Shown: piece after piece, positions 34,477 through 43,665 of the stretch
Layout of the letters: each line of letters opens with the position of its first letter
Position numbering within the stretch: the stretch's first letter is position 1
Notes under the pieces: generated by a model
Told to the model about the DNA's origin: nothing
The model's database searches: none
The model's input: the letters and a program-made list of their open reading frames with translations, nothing else
DNA from: Streptomyces violaceusniger Tu 4113
GTDB taxonomy: Bacteria; Actinomycetota; Actinomycetes; Streptomycetales; Streptomycetaceae
NCBI RefSeq assembly: GCF_000147815.2
Contig: NC_015957.1
Span: 2,728,001 to 2,792,000, forward strand
Length of the DNA stretch: 64,000 bases
Direction of reading: 5' to 3'
Program-made: the position numbers and the translations under genes

Positions 34477-37400
34477 CTACCTGCTTTCCGGGGCGGGGGC
34501 GGGCGTGGCGGTGGACTCGGTGAGCGTGGGCGAGGGCGTGGTGAGGGGGTGCTCGGCGAGGTAGGCGGCGTAGTCGCCGTATTCGCCGGCGTGGAGGCGG
34601 GCGGTGAAGTCCGCGTGGGCGCGGGTCATTTCCGCTTCGCGGTTGGGCTTGACCCAGCCTTCGGGGATGGCGGGGGTGGGGTCGCCTGCGCGGGCTGCCT
34701 TGGCCCAGGCCTTGACGAAGGCTGTCTCTTCGGGGGTTTGGCGGATGCCGACGTTGTGGGTTGCTGCGCCGATCTTGTGCCCGTCAGGGGCGAAGAACAT
34801 CTCCCACTCGTACTTGCGGAGTACGGCGAACTGGGAGCGGTACATGGCGCAGAGTTGCTCGGCGGTGAGGCCGAGCATCACGGCGACGAGCGCGTCGATC
34901 TCGACTAGGGCCATGCGGCGGTCGTAATCCGTGCGGAGGGGGGTCGCCATGGACCAGGTGGGTTCGACGGCCTGGATTGGTGGCCGAGCGGATTCGGGGT
35001 CGGTCCAGCGGTCGGTGAGCCAGGTGGGCTCGAAGAGCTCCTCCCAGAAGGGGGCGTAGTCGCGGGTCAGGCAGTTCAAGCGAAGCGTGCGCAGTAGGAG
35101 CGGAGTGCTGAGGAGGTGTTGCAGCGGTGCAGGGAAGCGGCGAGCCAGCTCAAAGTTGACCGCCGTCGTCCCTGATACTTTGACCAAGTAATCAAGCGCG
35201 ACTGAAGCCCACAGGCCACCGACAATGGCAGTGCTCCGGTTGTTCTCCAATGCCATGGTGTGCACCGCGTGAACATGCGTTGGTCCGGGCGGCAAGAGTG
35301 CGGCATGCAATGACCGTTCGGTATTCGAAGTGACCATGCGACGCCATGCGAGCCGAAAATGCTCACGCGAAGGGGTTCCATCCCAGGCACGCTGCGCTGC
35401 AACGAATTCATCCGGAGTGCATGATCTCCTATAGTTAACTCGAGGAATGACAACCGTCGGCAGGGATTCCAGCTGCCAGGCCGAATAGTCCTTATTGGAC
35501 TTGCACTCGACATTGGGCTGCTTCGCGAATGGAGTAGCCACAGAGAAATGCGGCCCCTGCAGCACAACTTCCTCCCATGAACTTGGCGTATGCGTATGCC
35601 ACTCAATCACCCGCTCCCTCTTGGCCTTCCCTTCGTCGAGCTCCAAAGACCACCAATATTTATTATCTTGGATTCGCTCCGGGAAGCGCGACAGGGTCCG
35701 GAGAACTTGATTTTCAGCCGTCGTTACAGGACGCAGCGCACGCGCTTCTGACGCTGGCGTCCCCGGCGGGTCCACAAGCGCCGCCCAGTCGGCGAGGGTT
35801 TCGAGTGTTACGTTTACGATCCTTCCAACGTGCGGTCGCGTGTCCCAGCCACCCTCAGGAAATTGAATGCCTGGCAGCTCACCCCGGCCGTCATGGCTGA
35901 AAGAGTGATCCACCATAGATGGGTGGACTACTCGCGCGATCTGCTCGAACCGGATCCCCCTTTCGGTCCCATAGACGCTAATGCCGAAATTCTTATTATT
36001 GTCTACGTCCTCAAATAGTAGGATGTTGTTGCCGAACTGAAAATGGCGCCGGAGTCTTGCGTATGTTGCCGCACGGAACGCGCCTCCAGTTGGAAACGAG
36101 AAGTGATTCTCCTCGTGAATTAGGGCCGCGGATCCACTGTGTGCGGTGTTGCGCCAAACCTGTTCCATGAAACTCATGTACAGGTTAGTCTTCATTCCAG
36201 AAAGCAATGGATGAGTTGCCGGTGACCCCAGATGCTCGCTAACCCCTGCCCAAGAAGTCAGGTCAAGTAGATACTCTTCCATCGCGGATTGTTCGAGAAG
36301 TGCTTTCTCCTTACGATCTGTCTTTACTTGCACTGGCGCGTTCTCGATCAAGCCAAACCAAGCGTCATGTTCCGCGACAGCGAGTTCGTCATCCCACTCG
36401 AACTTGACCCAGGGCGGGTTTCCTACCTGAAGGTCGAACCCGCTCTGCTCGAAGATGTGCGCGAACTCCAGCTCCCAGTGAAAGAACCCCTCCCGCCAGG
36501 AGATCGCGTCGACCTCACTCAGCCAGGGGAACCGAACCATCACTGATGGCAAGTCCGCGCACTGGCTCATCACCCGGTCGAATTCGTCGTCCATCGCCAG
36601 CTTGTCGAACTCGCCGGTATCGGCGAACAACCCAAACTCATCGTCCAACCCCGCCGCGCCGCCACCGATACGGCTGGACTGCCGCGCCTTCACCTTGGCG
36701 GCTGGGACGCCCAACACCGCCTCGCAGAACCCCAGCCATTCCTCCATGCTGGGCGGCGTTGGAGTGTCGGGCTGCCCCAGTGGCCAGAACCACAGGGCGC
36801 ACCAGGCGTCCATGACCAGCTTCAGTCGACCACGCGGCGAGCCCGGCTCGTTCAGTGCGCTCTCGATCTGCTCACGCGTGACGTCTCCCGACGCCTTCTC
36901 CAGCGACTGGTCGGGGTCGACCTCCCACACGTCGATCTGGCGCCGGACCTCCCGCTCGCTCACGATCAAGCGGCGCTGGGTCAGCTTCCACAGCCGCTCG
37001 ACTCGCGTTGCCAGCGCCAGCAGTCGCTTGCCCTGGGCCACCGACGGCGTCGCAGTGACAGCCGTACGCCACTTCGCCAGAGCATCGCGCCCGTTCTTCA
37101 CCAGCTCCTTGGCCTGCTTGGCATCTGCGACCGCGCCCCAGCCCTTGGCCGGCAGCAGGAAGTGGTGGATCTCCTTGCCCGCCTGAAACTGGTCTTCCTC
37201 GGCTCCTGCTCGCAGCGGTCGGTCCGTCGGGACCGTCGTCAACCATGCCTTCCGCTTCAGGGCCTCCGCCGCATACACCGCCCGCCGGGCCCCGATCAGC
37301 GAGTTGCCGCGCCGCAGATGCAGGCCGAACCAGGGAGCCTTCAGGCCCTCGTGCATCGAGTTGAGCCACAGTGACACCTCTGCCAGCTCCACCGCCGTCT

Positions 37401-39429
37401 GGTTGAGGTCGACGCCGTAGCAGTTGTGCAGGGCCAGGTACGCCTTGACCTTCTGCAGCTCCGCCTCGTACCGGTCCGGAGGCAATTGTTCGCCACCCAG
37501 CTCCGCCATCCTGCGCTTCAAGTACTCTCCAGCCAGCTGATTGATGGCCTCATTGAGAAACGCGCCCGAGCCCAGGGCGGGCTCACACACCGTCAGGTCC
37601 AGGATCGCCCGTGCAGGCGTCGTCTCACCGTCCTGGTCCAGCAGCTCAGCCAGCGCGTGCTTGACCGTGCTGCGGGTCAGTACCTCCGGCGTGTAGTAGG
37701 ACGCCGACCGCTGCCGTTCCCGACCTGACAGGCGGTACACGAAGCTGCCCTTCTTGTGCAGAACACGCTTCTTCACGCCCGTCAGCTCGTCCGTCCGCTT
37801 GACGAAGACGTCCTCGTCGTAGTTGTCGGCGTCCTTCAACGGCACGACCCAGGTGCCGCTCAGCCCGTCCGAATCCGGCTTGGCAACCTCGTACAGGTCA
37901 TCCCACGCGAAGAAACCGGTGTAGGACATCAGGCCCTCGTACACCGCGCCAAGCTGGTTGATGCCAAGCTGTGCGTACGAGATGAAACCCTTGCCGGTGC
38001 CGCCGCCGGCCTTGCCTCGTCCGCTGCGCCGCCCCTGCGTCAGCATCAGCAGGTTGAGCACCCGCCACAGGACCTTGTTCCGCAGCCGCGTGTCGATCCG
38101 CTCGCCCTCGACCGACACCGAGCCGATCAGCGGGGTCGCGCCAGCCTTGAACAGGTCGCTGCGCAGAGCCTCGAAGCGCAGGCCGTCCGCGTCGAGGACG
38201 GTCACTCCGTCCTCGGTCGGCGTCGCGTCCGTGCCCAGAGGGCGGTGTCCCTGGTCGACGAGCCAGAACAGCAGGTCCAGCGACTCGGCGAAGTGGAACC
38301 CGTCCTGGGCCTCCTCCGGAAGGTCGTAGGAGACCAGTTCGCCGAGCCGCGCGAGCCCGTAGCCGTCCTGGTAAGCGTCGTCCTTGCTCGGCAGGATGCC
38401 AAGCTCAGGCCGGGCCTCCGCGTAGAGCAGGAACAGGATCCGGTACAGATACCGCAGCGACTCCCGAGTGAGCCGACTCGCGAGGTCGGCCGGGTCGCCC
38501 AGCTCCGCCGGATCGGCGCCGCCCTCCTTGAGCCGGTCCAGGATCTCCTGGGCGATGAGCTCGACGGACTGCCGGAGTCCCTCCCTCAGCTCCTTCGAGA
38601 CGCCCACCGCATGCTTGCGGCCCTTGTCGACGAGACCGTCCAGGTACCCGGCGACACCACCCTCCGTCAGCAGTGACTCCGCACCGAACAGCGCGGCCAC
38701 CGCCTCCAGTTCCTCGCCGTCCGCGCTGAGGTTGCGGTCCAGCGCCTCGTCGACGCTCACCGCGAGGAACCGGCCCTCGTGCCAGGCCGTGCGGTCGGCG
38801 AGCAGTACCGCGCCGCCCGCGAGGAGCAGGACGTAGCGCGGGGCGTAGCCGTCCTCGCAGCCGAAGAGGAAGGTGACCGCGTCGGCCGCGCCGGTGATGA
38901 GCTGCTTGCCGTCGAGCTGGATCGGGTCGAGGAGTTGTGCGCCGCCGTCCTCGATGTCCGCGACGACGAGTTCGCCGTCCACCTGCCAGGTGACGTCGAG
39001 GGCGACGAGTTCCAGGCCGCCTGGGCCCGTGACGGCGAGCGCCACCGGCACCGACCGTTCCTTGTCGCCCTGCATCACCTCGAAGTCGCCCCGGCGCAGG
39101 CGGGTGTGGGTGGAATCCTCAGGCTCCACAGCCGCAGTCTCCGCGTCCTTGCCCTCGCCCTCCGGCTCGACATACGCCAGCGCCGCCAACAGGCGGTCGT
39201 TGAGCTCCCGTACCTCGGGACCGTCGAACGCCTTGTTCTCGGTGATGCGGACCTTGGCCTTGAAGTACTCGCGGCGCAGGCCCTTCACGCCCGACCGGGA
39301 CGACGGAGCGCCTGCCCGGTCAGCGGAGGTCCAGCGCTTGCGCAGCTCGGTGAGGTCCTTGGCGAACAGCTCGGCGAGGTAGTGGGCGGAGATGTACTCA
39401 CCGCGGTTGGTGATCGCTTCGAATGCCAC
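34477..39429 (-). CDS. PglX/DrmMI-like N6-adenine DNA methyltransferase (Type IIG-like)
   Basis: A 1650-residue protein. The first ~600 residues are a helical and nuclease-like N-terminal region. The methylase domain shows motif I CEPALGSGAF (about 615-624), GVDLNQTAVELAEVSLWLN and motif IV GNPPWVKFEW (about 1004-1013), as in Eco57I-type and PglX/DrmMI enzymes that methylate adenine. Beyond residue ~990 to ~1445 base composition falls to about 50% GC before returning to the local norm, a sharp sign of an exchanged target-recognition domain. The C-terminus is helical. GTG 39429 is 4 bases past the DrmD-like stop. Modification by this enzyme probably marks self DNA, with the helicases acting on unmarked phage DNA. 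Confidence 0.8.
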   Translation of the reverse strand: MAFEAITNRGEYISAHYLAELFAKDLTELRKRWTSADRAGAPSSRSGVKGLRREYFKAKVRITENKAFDGPEVRELNDRLLAALAYVEPEGEGKDAETAAVEPEDSTHTRLRRGDFEVMQGDKERSVPVALAVTGPGGLELVALDVTWQVDGELVVADIEDGGAQLLDPIQLDGKQLITGAADAVTFLFGCEDGYAPRYVLLLAGGAVLLADRTAWHEGRFLAVSVDEALDRNLSADGEELEAVAALFGAESLLTEGGVAGYLDGLVDKGRKHAVGVSKELREGLRQSVELIAQEILDRLKEGGADPAELGDPADLASRLTRESLRYLYRILFLLYAEARPELGILPSKDDAYQDGYGLARLGELVSYDLPEEAQDGFHFAESLDLLFWLVDQGHRPLGTDATPTEDGVTVLDADGLRFEALRSDLFKAGATPLIGSVSVEGERIDTRLRNKVLWRVLNLLMLTQGRRSGRGKAGGGTGKGFISYAQLGINQLGAVYEGLMSYTGFFAWDDLYEVAKPDSDGLSGTWVVPLKDADNYDEDVFVKRTDELTGVKKRVLHKKGSFVYRLSGRERQRSASYYTPEVLTRSTVKHALAELLDQDGETTPARAILDLTVCEPALGSGAFLNEAINQLAGEYLKRRMAELGGEQLPPDRYEAELQKVKAYLALHNCYGVDLNQTAVELAEVSLWLNSMHEGLKAPWFGLHLRRGNSLIGARRAVYAAEALKRKAWLTTVPTDRPLRAGAEEDQFQAGKEIHHFLLPAKGWGAVADAKQAKELVKNGRDALAKWRTAVTATPSVAQGKRLLALATRVERLWKLTQRRLIVSEREVRRQIDVWEVDPDQSLEKASGDVTREQIESALNEPGSPRGRLKLVMDAWCALWFWPLGQPDTPTPPSMEEWLGFCEAVLGVPAAKVKARQSSRIGGGAAGLDDEFGLFADTGEFDKLAMDDEFDRVMSQCADLPSVMVRFPWLSEVDAISWREGFFHWELEFAHIFEQSGFDLQVGNPPWVKFEWDDELAVAEHDAWFGLIENAPVQVKTDRKEKALLEQSAMEEYLLDLTSWAGVSEHLGSPATHPLLSGMKTNLYMSFMEQVWRNTAHSGSAALIHEENHFSFPTGGAFRAATYARLRRHFQFGNNILLFEDVDNNKNFGISVYGTERGIRFEQIARVVHPSMVDHSFSHDGRGELPGIQFPEGGWDTRPHVGRIVNVTLETLADWAALVDPPGTPASEARALRPVTTAENQVLRTLSRFPERIQDNKYWWSLELDEGKAKRERVIEWHTHTPSSWEEVVLQGPHFSVATPFAKQPNVECKSNKDYSAWQLESLPTVVIPRVNYRRSCTPDEFVAAQRAWDGTPSREHFRLAWRRMVTSNTERSLHAALLPPGPTHVHAVHTMALENNRSTAIVGGLWASVALDYLVKVSGTTAVNFELARRFPAPLQHLLSTPLLLRTLRLNCLTRDYAPFWEELFEPTWLTDRWTDPESARPPIQAVEPTWSMATPLRTDYDRRMALVEIDALVAVMLGLTAEQLCAMYRSQFAVLRKYEWEMFFAPDGHKIGAATHNVGIRQTPEETAFVKAWAKAARAGDPTPAIPEGWVKPNREAEMTRAHADFTARLHAGEYGDYAAYLAEHPLTTPSPTLTESTATPAPAPESR

Positions 39430-39433
39430 GGTG

Positions 39434-42415
39434 TCACGCGCCCCTCTGCTGCTGAATCACGTTGCCGCCGGCGGCTGCGGGTGGCGCCAGGACGCCGATC
39501 ACACGAACCATCGCCTCGCCCTGTGTGGCCAACTGCTCGATGAGCTGCTCGACCTCCACCGCGGTCTTCTGCACGCGCGTCTCCTCGTGCTTCCGCCGCA
39601 TGCCGCTGAAGCTCAGTTGCTCGAACGTCGACAGGCTGGCCTTCCGCCATGCCTCCAACCGCTGTTCGTACTCAATGAGTTGCTCCACCAGCGGGGTTTC
39701 CTGTTCGGTGCGCAGTTCGGCGATGTGCTCGCGGCTTGCCCTCACCGCCGCCGGAACCAGTTCCTGGAGGGCCGTCCTGTCGCCGGTGAAAGGTCGGTTG
39801 AGCATTCCCGGCTTGACTCCGGCCCGTTCGAGTACGCCCACCAGGTCGTCGTCGAAGACGGGTGTGCCGCTCGCCAAGCCCGTTACACACGTCCAGGCCA
39901 GGACGGTCGGGTGGCCCTTGGCGTTGGAGTACATGCCCTGCGTGAGGAACACCGGTTCGCCGACGTCCGCCGTGATGATCGGGGCGGTGTTGCGGGTGAG
40001 TCTGACGAGGACCTTGTCGGTGAGCCACTCCACCACCGGGTGCTGGTCAGTGAGGTAGCTGACGTCGGGCCAGCCGGAGGTCTCGGTGCGCTCCTGCTTG
40101 GTGATCGCGCCCTTGGCACGGTTGCCGCTGCGCTCGCGGGCGCGGTCCAGCCGGTCCTGGCCGAACTGCTTGTCGAAGGTGACCCGGAGCTGGTCCAGGA
40201 CCTGCCGTTCGTCCAGGTACGACTTGGGGAGGACCAGCAGGCGGCGCTGGAGTTCCCGGTCCGGGGTGAAGACCATCATCTTGGGGTGGTCGTCGTCCCA
40301 GTGCTTGCCGATGCGCTGCTCCGGGTTGTCGTACACCTCCTCCAGGCCCTCTTCGACGAACGCGCGGGTGGAGGCGCACAGTTGAGGCACCCGGAAGCCC
40401 GGTGAGTCGCCATCCGGGGTGTGGTCGGCGAGGAACGCCTCGAAGGGGTCCAACGGGACCGACGGAACGGCAGCGTCGAACGGTTCATCGTTCGCCAGGA
40501 GCCGTTCCATGATGGCGTTCGTCTCGGCGTCCTCGTCGCGCAGGCCCAGGATGGAGGCGGCCTCGCCGAGGGTGCGGTGGACCTCGTCCTCACGCCTGAG
40601 CAGGCGCTCGGACACCGCTCGGTCGGCCGAGGGGTGGTCGGGGTCCTCGTCGGCGGTGAGCAGCAACAGCGCGCGGATCTCGGGGCAGTGCTGTTGGCCG
40701 TAGCGGTCGATACGGCCGTTGCGCTGCTCGATGGTGATCAGCGACCAGGGCAGGTCGTAGTGAATCATCTGGTGGCACTGGCGGTGCAGGTTGACGCCCT
40801 CGGCGGCGATGTCGCCGGTGAGCAGGACCCGCAGTTCGCTGCTCGCCAGTCCGAAGTCCTTGACGGTGCGCTGCTGCTCGTCGTCGGAGAGTCCGCCGTG
40901 GAGCTGGCGGACGGCGCCGCTGGTCTTTCCCCGGCTCGGGGCGAAGCCTAGGGCCGACGGCAGGGTGTCCTGCAGTATCTGCAGGGTGGCGCGGCGTTCG
41001 GAGAAGATCACGACGCGGGCGTCGGACCCGGGGCCGACCTTGATCTCGTCCTTGAGGACCTTCACCAGCTGCCGGAACTTGGCGGCGCCCTCAATGTCTA
41101 TGGCCTCGGCGATGGTGCCGAGGTTGACCAGTGCCTCGCGCTCGGCCTGGCGTTCCTGTGGGTTGGGGCTCCGGTCGATGCTGTCGATCCGGTTGTCGAC
41201 CGTTTCGACGAGCGCGGAGTGGGAGGAGAGGAAGGACTTCAGCAGGGTGTAAGGGAAGAGCCGGGCGCCCTTGCCGGAGACAGGGGCCTTGCGGCCGTCC
41301 TTCGGGTTGATCCAGACGTCGTACAGCTCGTCGAAGACCTGCTGCTCGGCCGGGGTCGCCGTGCAGTCGATGGCGACGGGCGGCTTGCGGGTGGCCCACA
41401 TGTGGCCGATTTCGGCGGAGACATCGGGGGACATCTTGTGCCGCCGGATGTAGAGGTGCTGGAGCTGCGTCTCGTCGTAGTCGCTGGTGTTGGGGATGGC
41501 CGTCGGGTCGAGCAGGCTCAGCAGCTCGCCGAAGGACTCCCGCTGGCCGTTGTGCGGTGTGGCGCTGGCCAGGATCAGGGCGTCGGTCTTCGGCGCGAGG
41601 AGCTGCGCGAGGCGGTTGTTCTTCGTCCCGGTGTTGATGAGCTTGTGCGACTCGTCGATGACGACGGCGTCCCAGGTGACCTGCATGAGATGGCTGCGCC
41701 AGCGGTCGGAGCGCAGGGTGTCGATGGAGATGATCGCGCGCTTGTAGTAGGAGAAGGGGTTGCGGCCGGCCGGGATGTCGTTCTTGATCCGCTCGATGCC
41801 GGCCGAGTCCAGCCGCACCACCGGGATCGCGAAGCGCGTCCACAGCTCGTGCTGGAACTGTTCCAGGATGTGCTTAGGTGTCACCACCAGGATGCGCTCA
41901 CCGCGTCCGCGTCTGATCAGTTCGGACAGCAGCAGCCCGACTTCAAGGGTCTTGCCGAGGCCGACCGCGTCCGCGATCAGCAGTCGGGGGCGCAGGGCGC
42001 GCAGGGCGGCCTTGGCGGGTTCACGCTGGTAGGCGAGGTCGTCGACGAGGTGGGTGCCCACGGTGGCGAGGCGCTGCTCGGAGAGGGGCAGCGGGGTCTT
42101 GCGGATCAACGCGTCGATGAACAGGCGCGAACGGCGGCACTCGGGGGAGTCGTCGGGGACGAGCTCGGTGTCCTCGGGACGCAGTGGGGTCACCTGGTCG
42201 AGGCTTTCGTGCGCGAAGAAGACCGCCCGCTGGTCGCGGACCAGGGGTGAGATGCCCCGTACGTCCAGGCGGGTGCCGTCCTTAGCGGTTTCGGCGGCCT
42301 CCACGACCAGCCAGTCCTCGTCGCGGGCGCGGACCTGCATCCCGGCGGCGAACCGGACGCCACCGGACGCATCGCCCGGCACGTTGCCTGACGCACTGTC
42401 GGCGACGGTGGTCAT
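39434..42415 (-). CDS. SNF2/RapA-type helicase, DISARM DrmD-like
   Basis: A 993-residue superfamily 2 helicase. ATG 42415 (with GGAGA just upstream) begins after a short unstructured leader. Motifs are IADAVGLGKTLEVGLLL (about 148-164, the RapA/SNF2 style GLGKT), VVIDESHKL near 254, ILASATPHNG, FSERRATLQ and the C-lobe EGVNLHRQC with QRNGRIDRYGQ near 560. Long helical insertions follow. The SNF2-like helicase placed before a PglX-like methylase is the arrangement of class 1 DISARM (drmD, drmMI), where it cooperates with the methylase and other helicases in blocking incoming DNA. 83 bases separate it from the kinase gene. Confidence 0.8.
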   Translation of the reverse strand: MTTVADSASGNVPGDASGGVRFAAGMQVRARDEDWLVVEAAETAKDGTRLDVRGISPLVRDQRAVFFAHESLDQVTPLRPEDTELVPDDSPECRRSRLFIDALIRKTPLPLSEQRLATVGTHLVDDLAYQREPAKAALRALRPRLLIADAVGLGKTLEVGLLLSELIRRGRGERILVVTPKHILEQFQHELWTRFAIPVVRLDSAGIERIKNDIPAGRNPFSYYKRAIISIDTLRSDRWRSHLMQVTWDAVVIDESHKLINTGTKNNRLAQLLAPKTDALILASATPHNGQRESFGELLSLLDPTAIPNTSDYDETQLQHLYIRRHKMSPDVSAEIGHMWATRKPPVAIDCTATPAEQQVFDELYDVWINPKDGRKAPVSGKGARLFPYTLLKSFLSSHSALVETVDNRIDSIDRSPNPQERQAEREALVNLGTIAEAIDIEGAAKFRQLVKVLKDEIKVGPGSDARVVIFSERRATLQILQDTLPSALGFAPSRGKTSGAVRQLHGGLSDDEQQRTVKDFGLASSELRVLLTGDIAAEGVNLHRQCHQMIHYDLPWSLITIEQRNGRIDRYGQQHCPEIRALLLLTADEDPDHPSADRAVSERLLRREDEVHRTLGEAASILGLRDEDAETNAIMERLLANDEPFDAAVPSVPLDPFEAFLADHTPDGDSPGFRVPQLCASTRAFVEEGLEEVYDNPEQRIGKHWDDDHPKMMVFTPDRELQRRLLVLPKSYLDERQVLDQLRVTFDKQFGQDRLDRARERSGNRAKGAITKQERTETSGWPDVSYLTDQHPVVEWLTDKVLVRLTRNTAPIITADVGEPVFLTQGMYSNAKGHPTVLAWTCVTGLASGTPVFDDDLVGVLERAGVKPGMLNRPFTGDRTALQELVPAAVRASREHIAELRTEQETPLVEQLIEYEQRLEAWRKASLSTFEQLSFSGMRRKHEETRVQKTAVEVEQLIEQLATQGEAMVRVIGVLAPPAAAGGNVIQQQRGA

Positions 42416-42498
42416 CGGCGGGTCTCCTTCGATTGCTGCTCTGCTGCTGTGCCGTTCAAGCACTGGGCGTTTGTGGTTTGTGCAGGGGTTTGACGGGG

Positions 42499-43665
42499 TC
42501 AGCCGCCGTAGTCGCCGCGGCGGTCCTCGATACGGCTGCGCCATCGTGCGGCCCAGCGGTCCGGCATGGCGTCCGGCTGGGGCCCGGGATCGAGCGGCTC
42601 CGCGGGCCTGGGGAACGGCGCGGCCTCGGGCACCGGCTCGGGGGCGATGTCCGGAACGTCGTCCGGCTCGGCGTCCACCGCAGCATCAGGATCCGGTACG
42701 GCATCCGGTGCCTCGACCGGTGTGGCCTGCCGCTCCAGCACCGCCGCGAGGAACGCCTCCGGCAGCGGCGGGTACGCCTGCGCCTCCGTCGGCACGCCGA
42801 AGTCGAGCAGGCGTCCCATCGCCTCCTCCAGCACGTTCTGTGCCGTCGGCCGGTCCTCGGCGTCGAAGGCCAGCGTGTGGGTGACCAGGTCGAGCAGCGC
42901 GGGCGGGAGGCCGGTCAGGTCGGGCTGGATGTCCAGCGTCCGCTGTGCCGGCATCTGCGCATAGAAGGGGACGTGGCCGGTCGCCGCGTGCGCCAGCGTC
43001 GCACCGAGGCTGTAGACGTCCGACGCCTCGCTGGCCTTCCGGGAGTCCGCCGCCTGTTCCGGTGCCATGTAGGAGAGGGTGCCGAGGGCCGCGCTCGCCG
43101 TGGTCAGGCCGGTACCGCCGCTGACGTGGGAGATTCCGAAATCTATGACCCGGACGCCGTCCGTGGCGACCAGGACGTTGCCGGGCTTGAGGTCCCGGTG
43201 CAGTAAACGCACCGAGTGGATGTGCATCAGGGCGTCAGCGAGACCCGCTGCCAGCCACCACGCACCCAGCTCGCTGACCGGGCCGTGCTGCTCCACCAGC
43301 TCCAGCAGCGAGGGCGCGTTGATGTACTGGGTCGCGATCCACGGCGTCGCGGCTCGTGGGTCGGCGTCCACCAGAGCGGCGGTGTGGAAGCCGCCGACGC
43401 GGCGGATCGCCTCCAGCTCCAGGGCGAAGCGCTTGCGGAAGTACTCGTCCTCCGCGAGCTGCGGCCTGACGACCTTCACCGCGACCGGGCGGGTCGAACG
43501 GTAGCCCAGGTACACGACACCCATCGCGCCCTGCCCCAGTCGGCCGACCAGTCGGAAGTTCCCGACCGTCGTCGGGTCGCCCGCTCTGAGCGGCTGCAGC
43601 ACCTTTGCCCCCGTACTGTCCTGACCTGGCTGGACGAGAGCGAGGTTATCAGCGGGTCGGTTCAC
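42499..43665 (-). CDS. Serine/threonine protein kinase (cytoplasmic, Hanks type)
   Basis: A 388-residue kinase with every Hanks motif: LGQGAMGVVYLGY (glycine loop), VAVKVV lysine, LLHRDLKPGNVL catalytic loop, VIDFGISH metal loop and MAPEQ, with the activation segment containing GTLSYMAPE. The C-terminal ~80 residues are Pro/Asp/Ala-rich with no transmembrane helix or PASTA domains, unlike PknB-type receptors. It therefore most likely phosphorylates components of its own operon, as the PglW kinase does in the Streptomyces phage growth limitation system. GTG 43665 overlaps the methylase stop (GTGA), tying it to the first gene. Its target is unknown from sequence. Confidence 0.85.
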   Translation of the reverse strand: MNRPADNLALVQPGQDSTGAKVLQPLRAGDPTTVGNFRLVGRLGQGAMGVVYLGYRSTRPVAVKVVRPQLAEDEYFRKRFALELEAIRRVGGFHTAALVDADPRAATPWIATQYINAPSLLELVEQHGPVSELGAWWLAAGLADALMHIHSVRLLHRDLKPGNVLVATDGVRVIDFGISHVSGGTGLTTASAALGTLSYMAPEQAADSRKASEASDVYSLGATLAHAATGHVPFYAQMPAQRTLDIQPDLTGLPPALLDLVTHTLAFDAEDRPTAQNVLEEAMGRLLDFGVPTEAQAYPPLPEAFLAAVLERQATPVEAPDAVPDPDAAVDAEPDDVPDIAPEPVPEAAPFPRPAEPLDPGPQPDAMPDRWAARWRSRIEDRRGDYGG

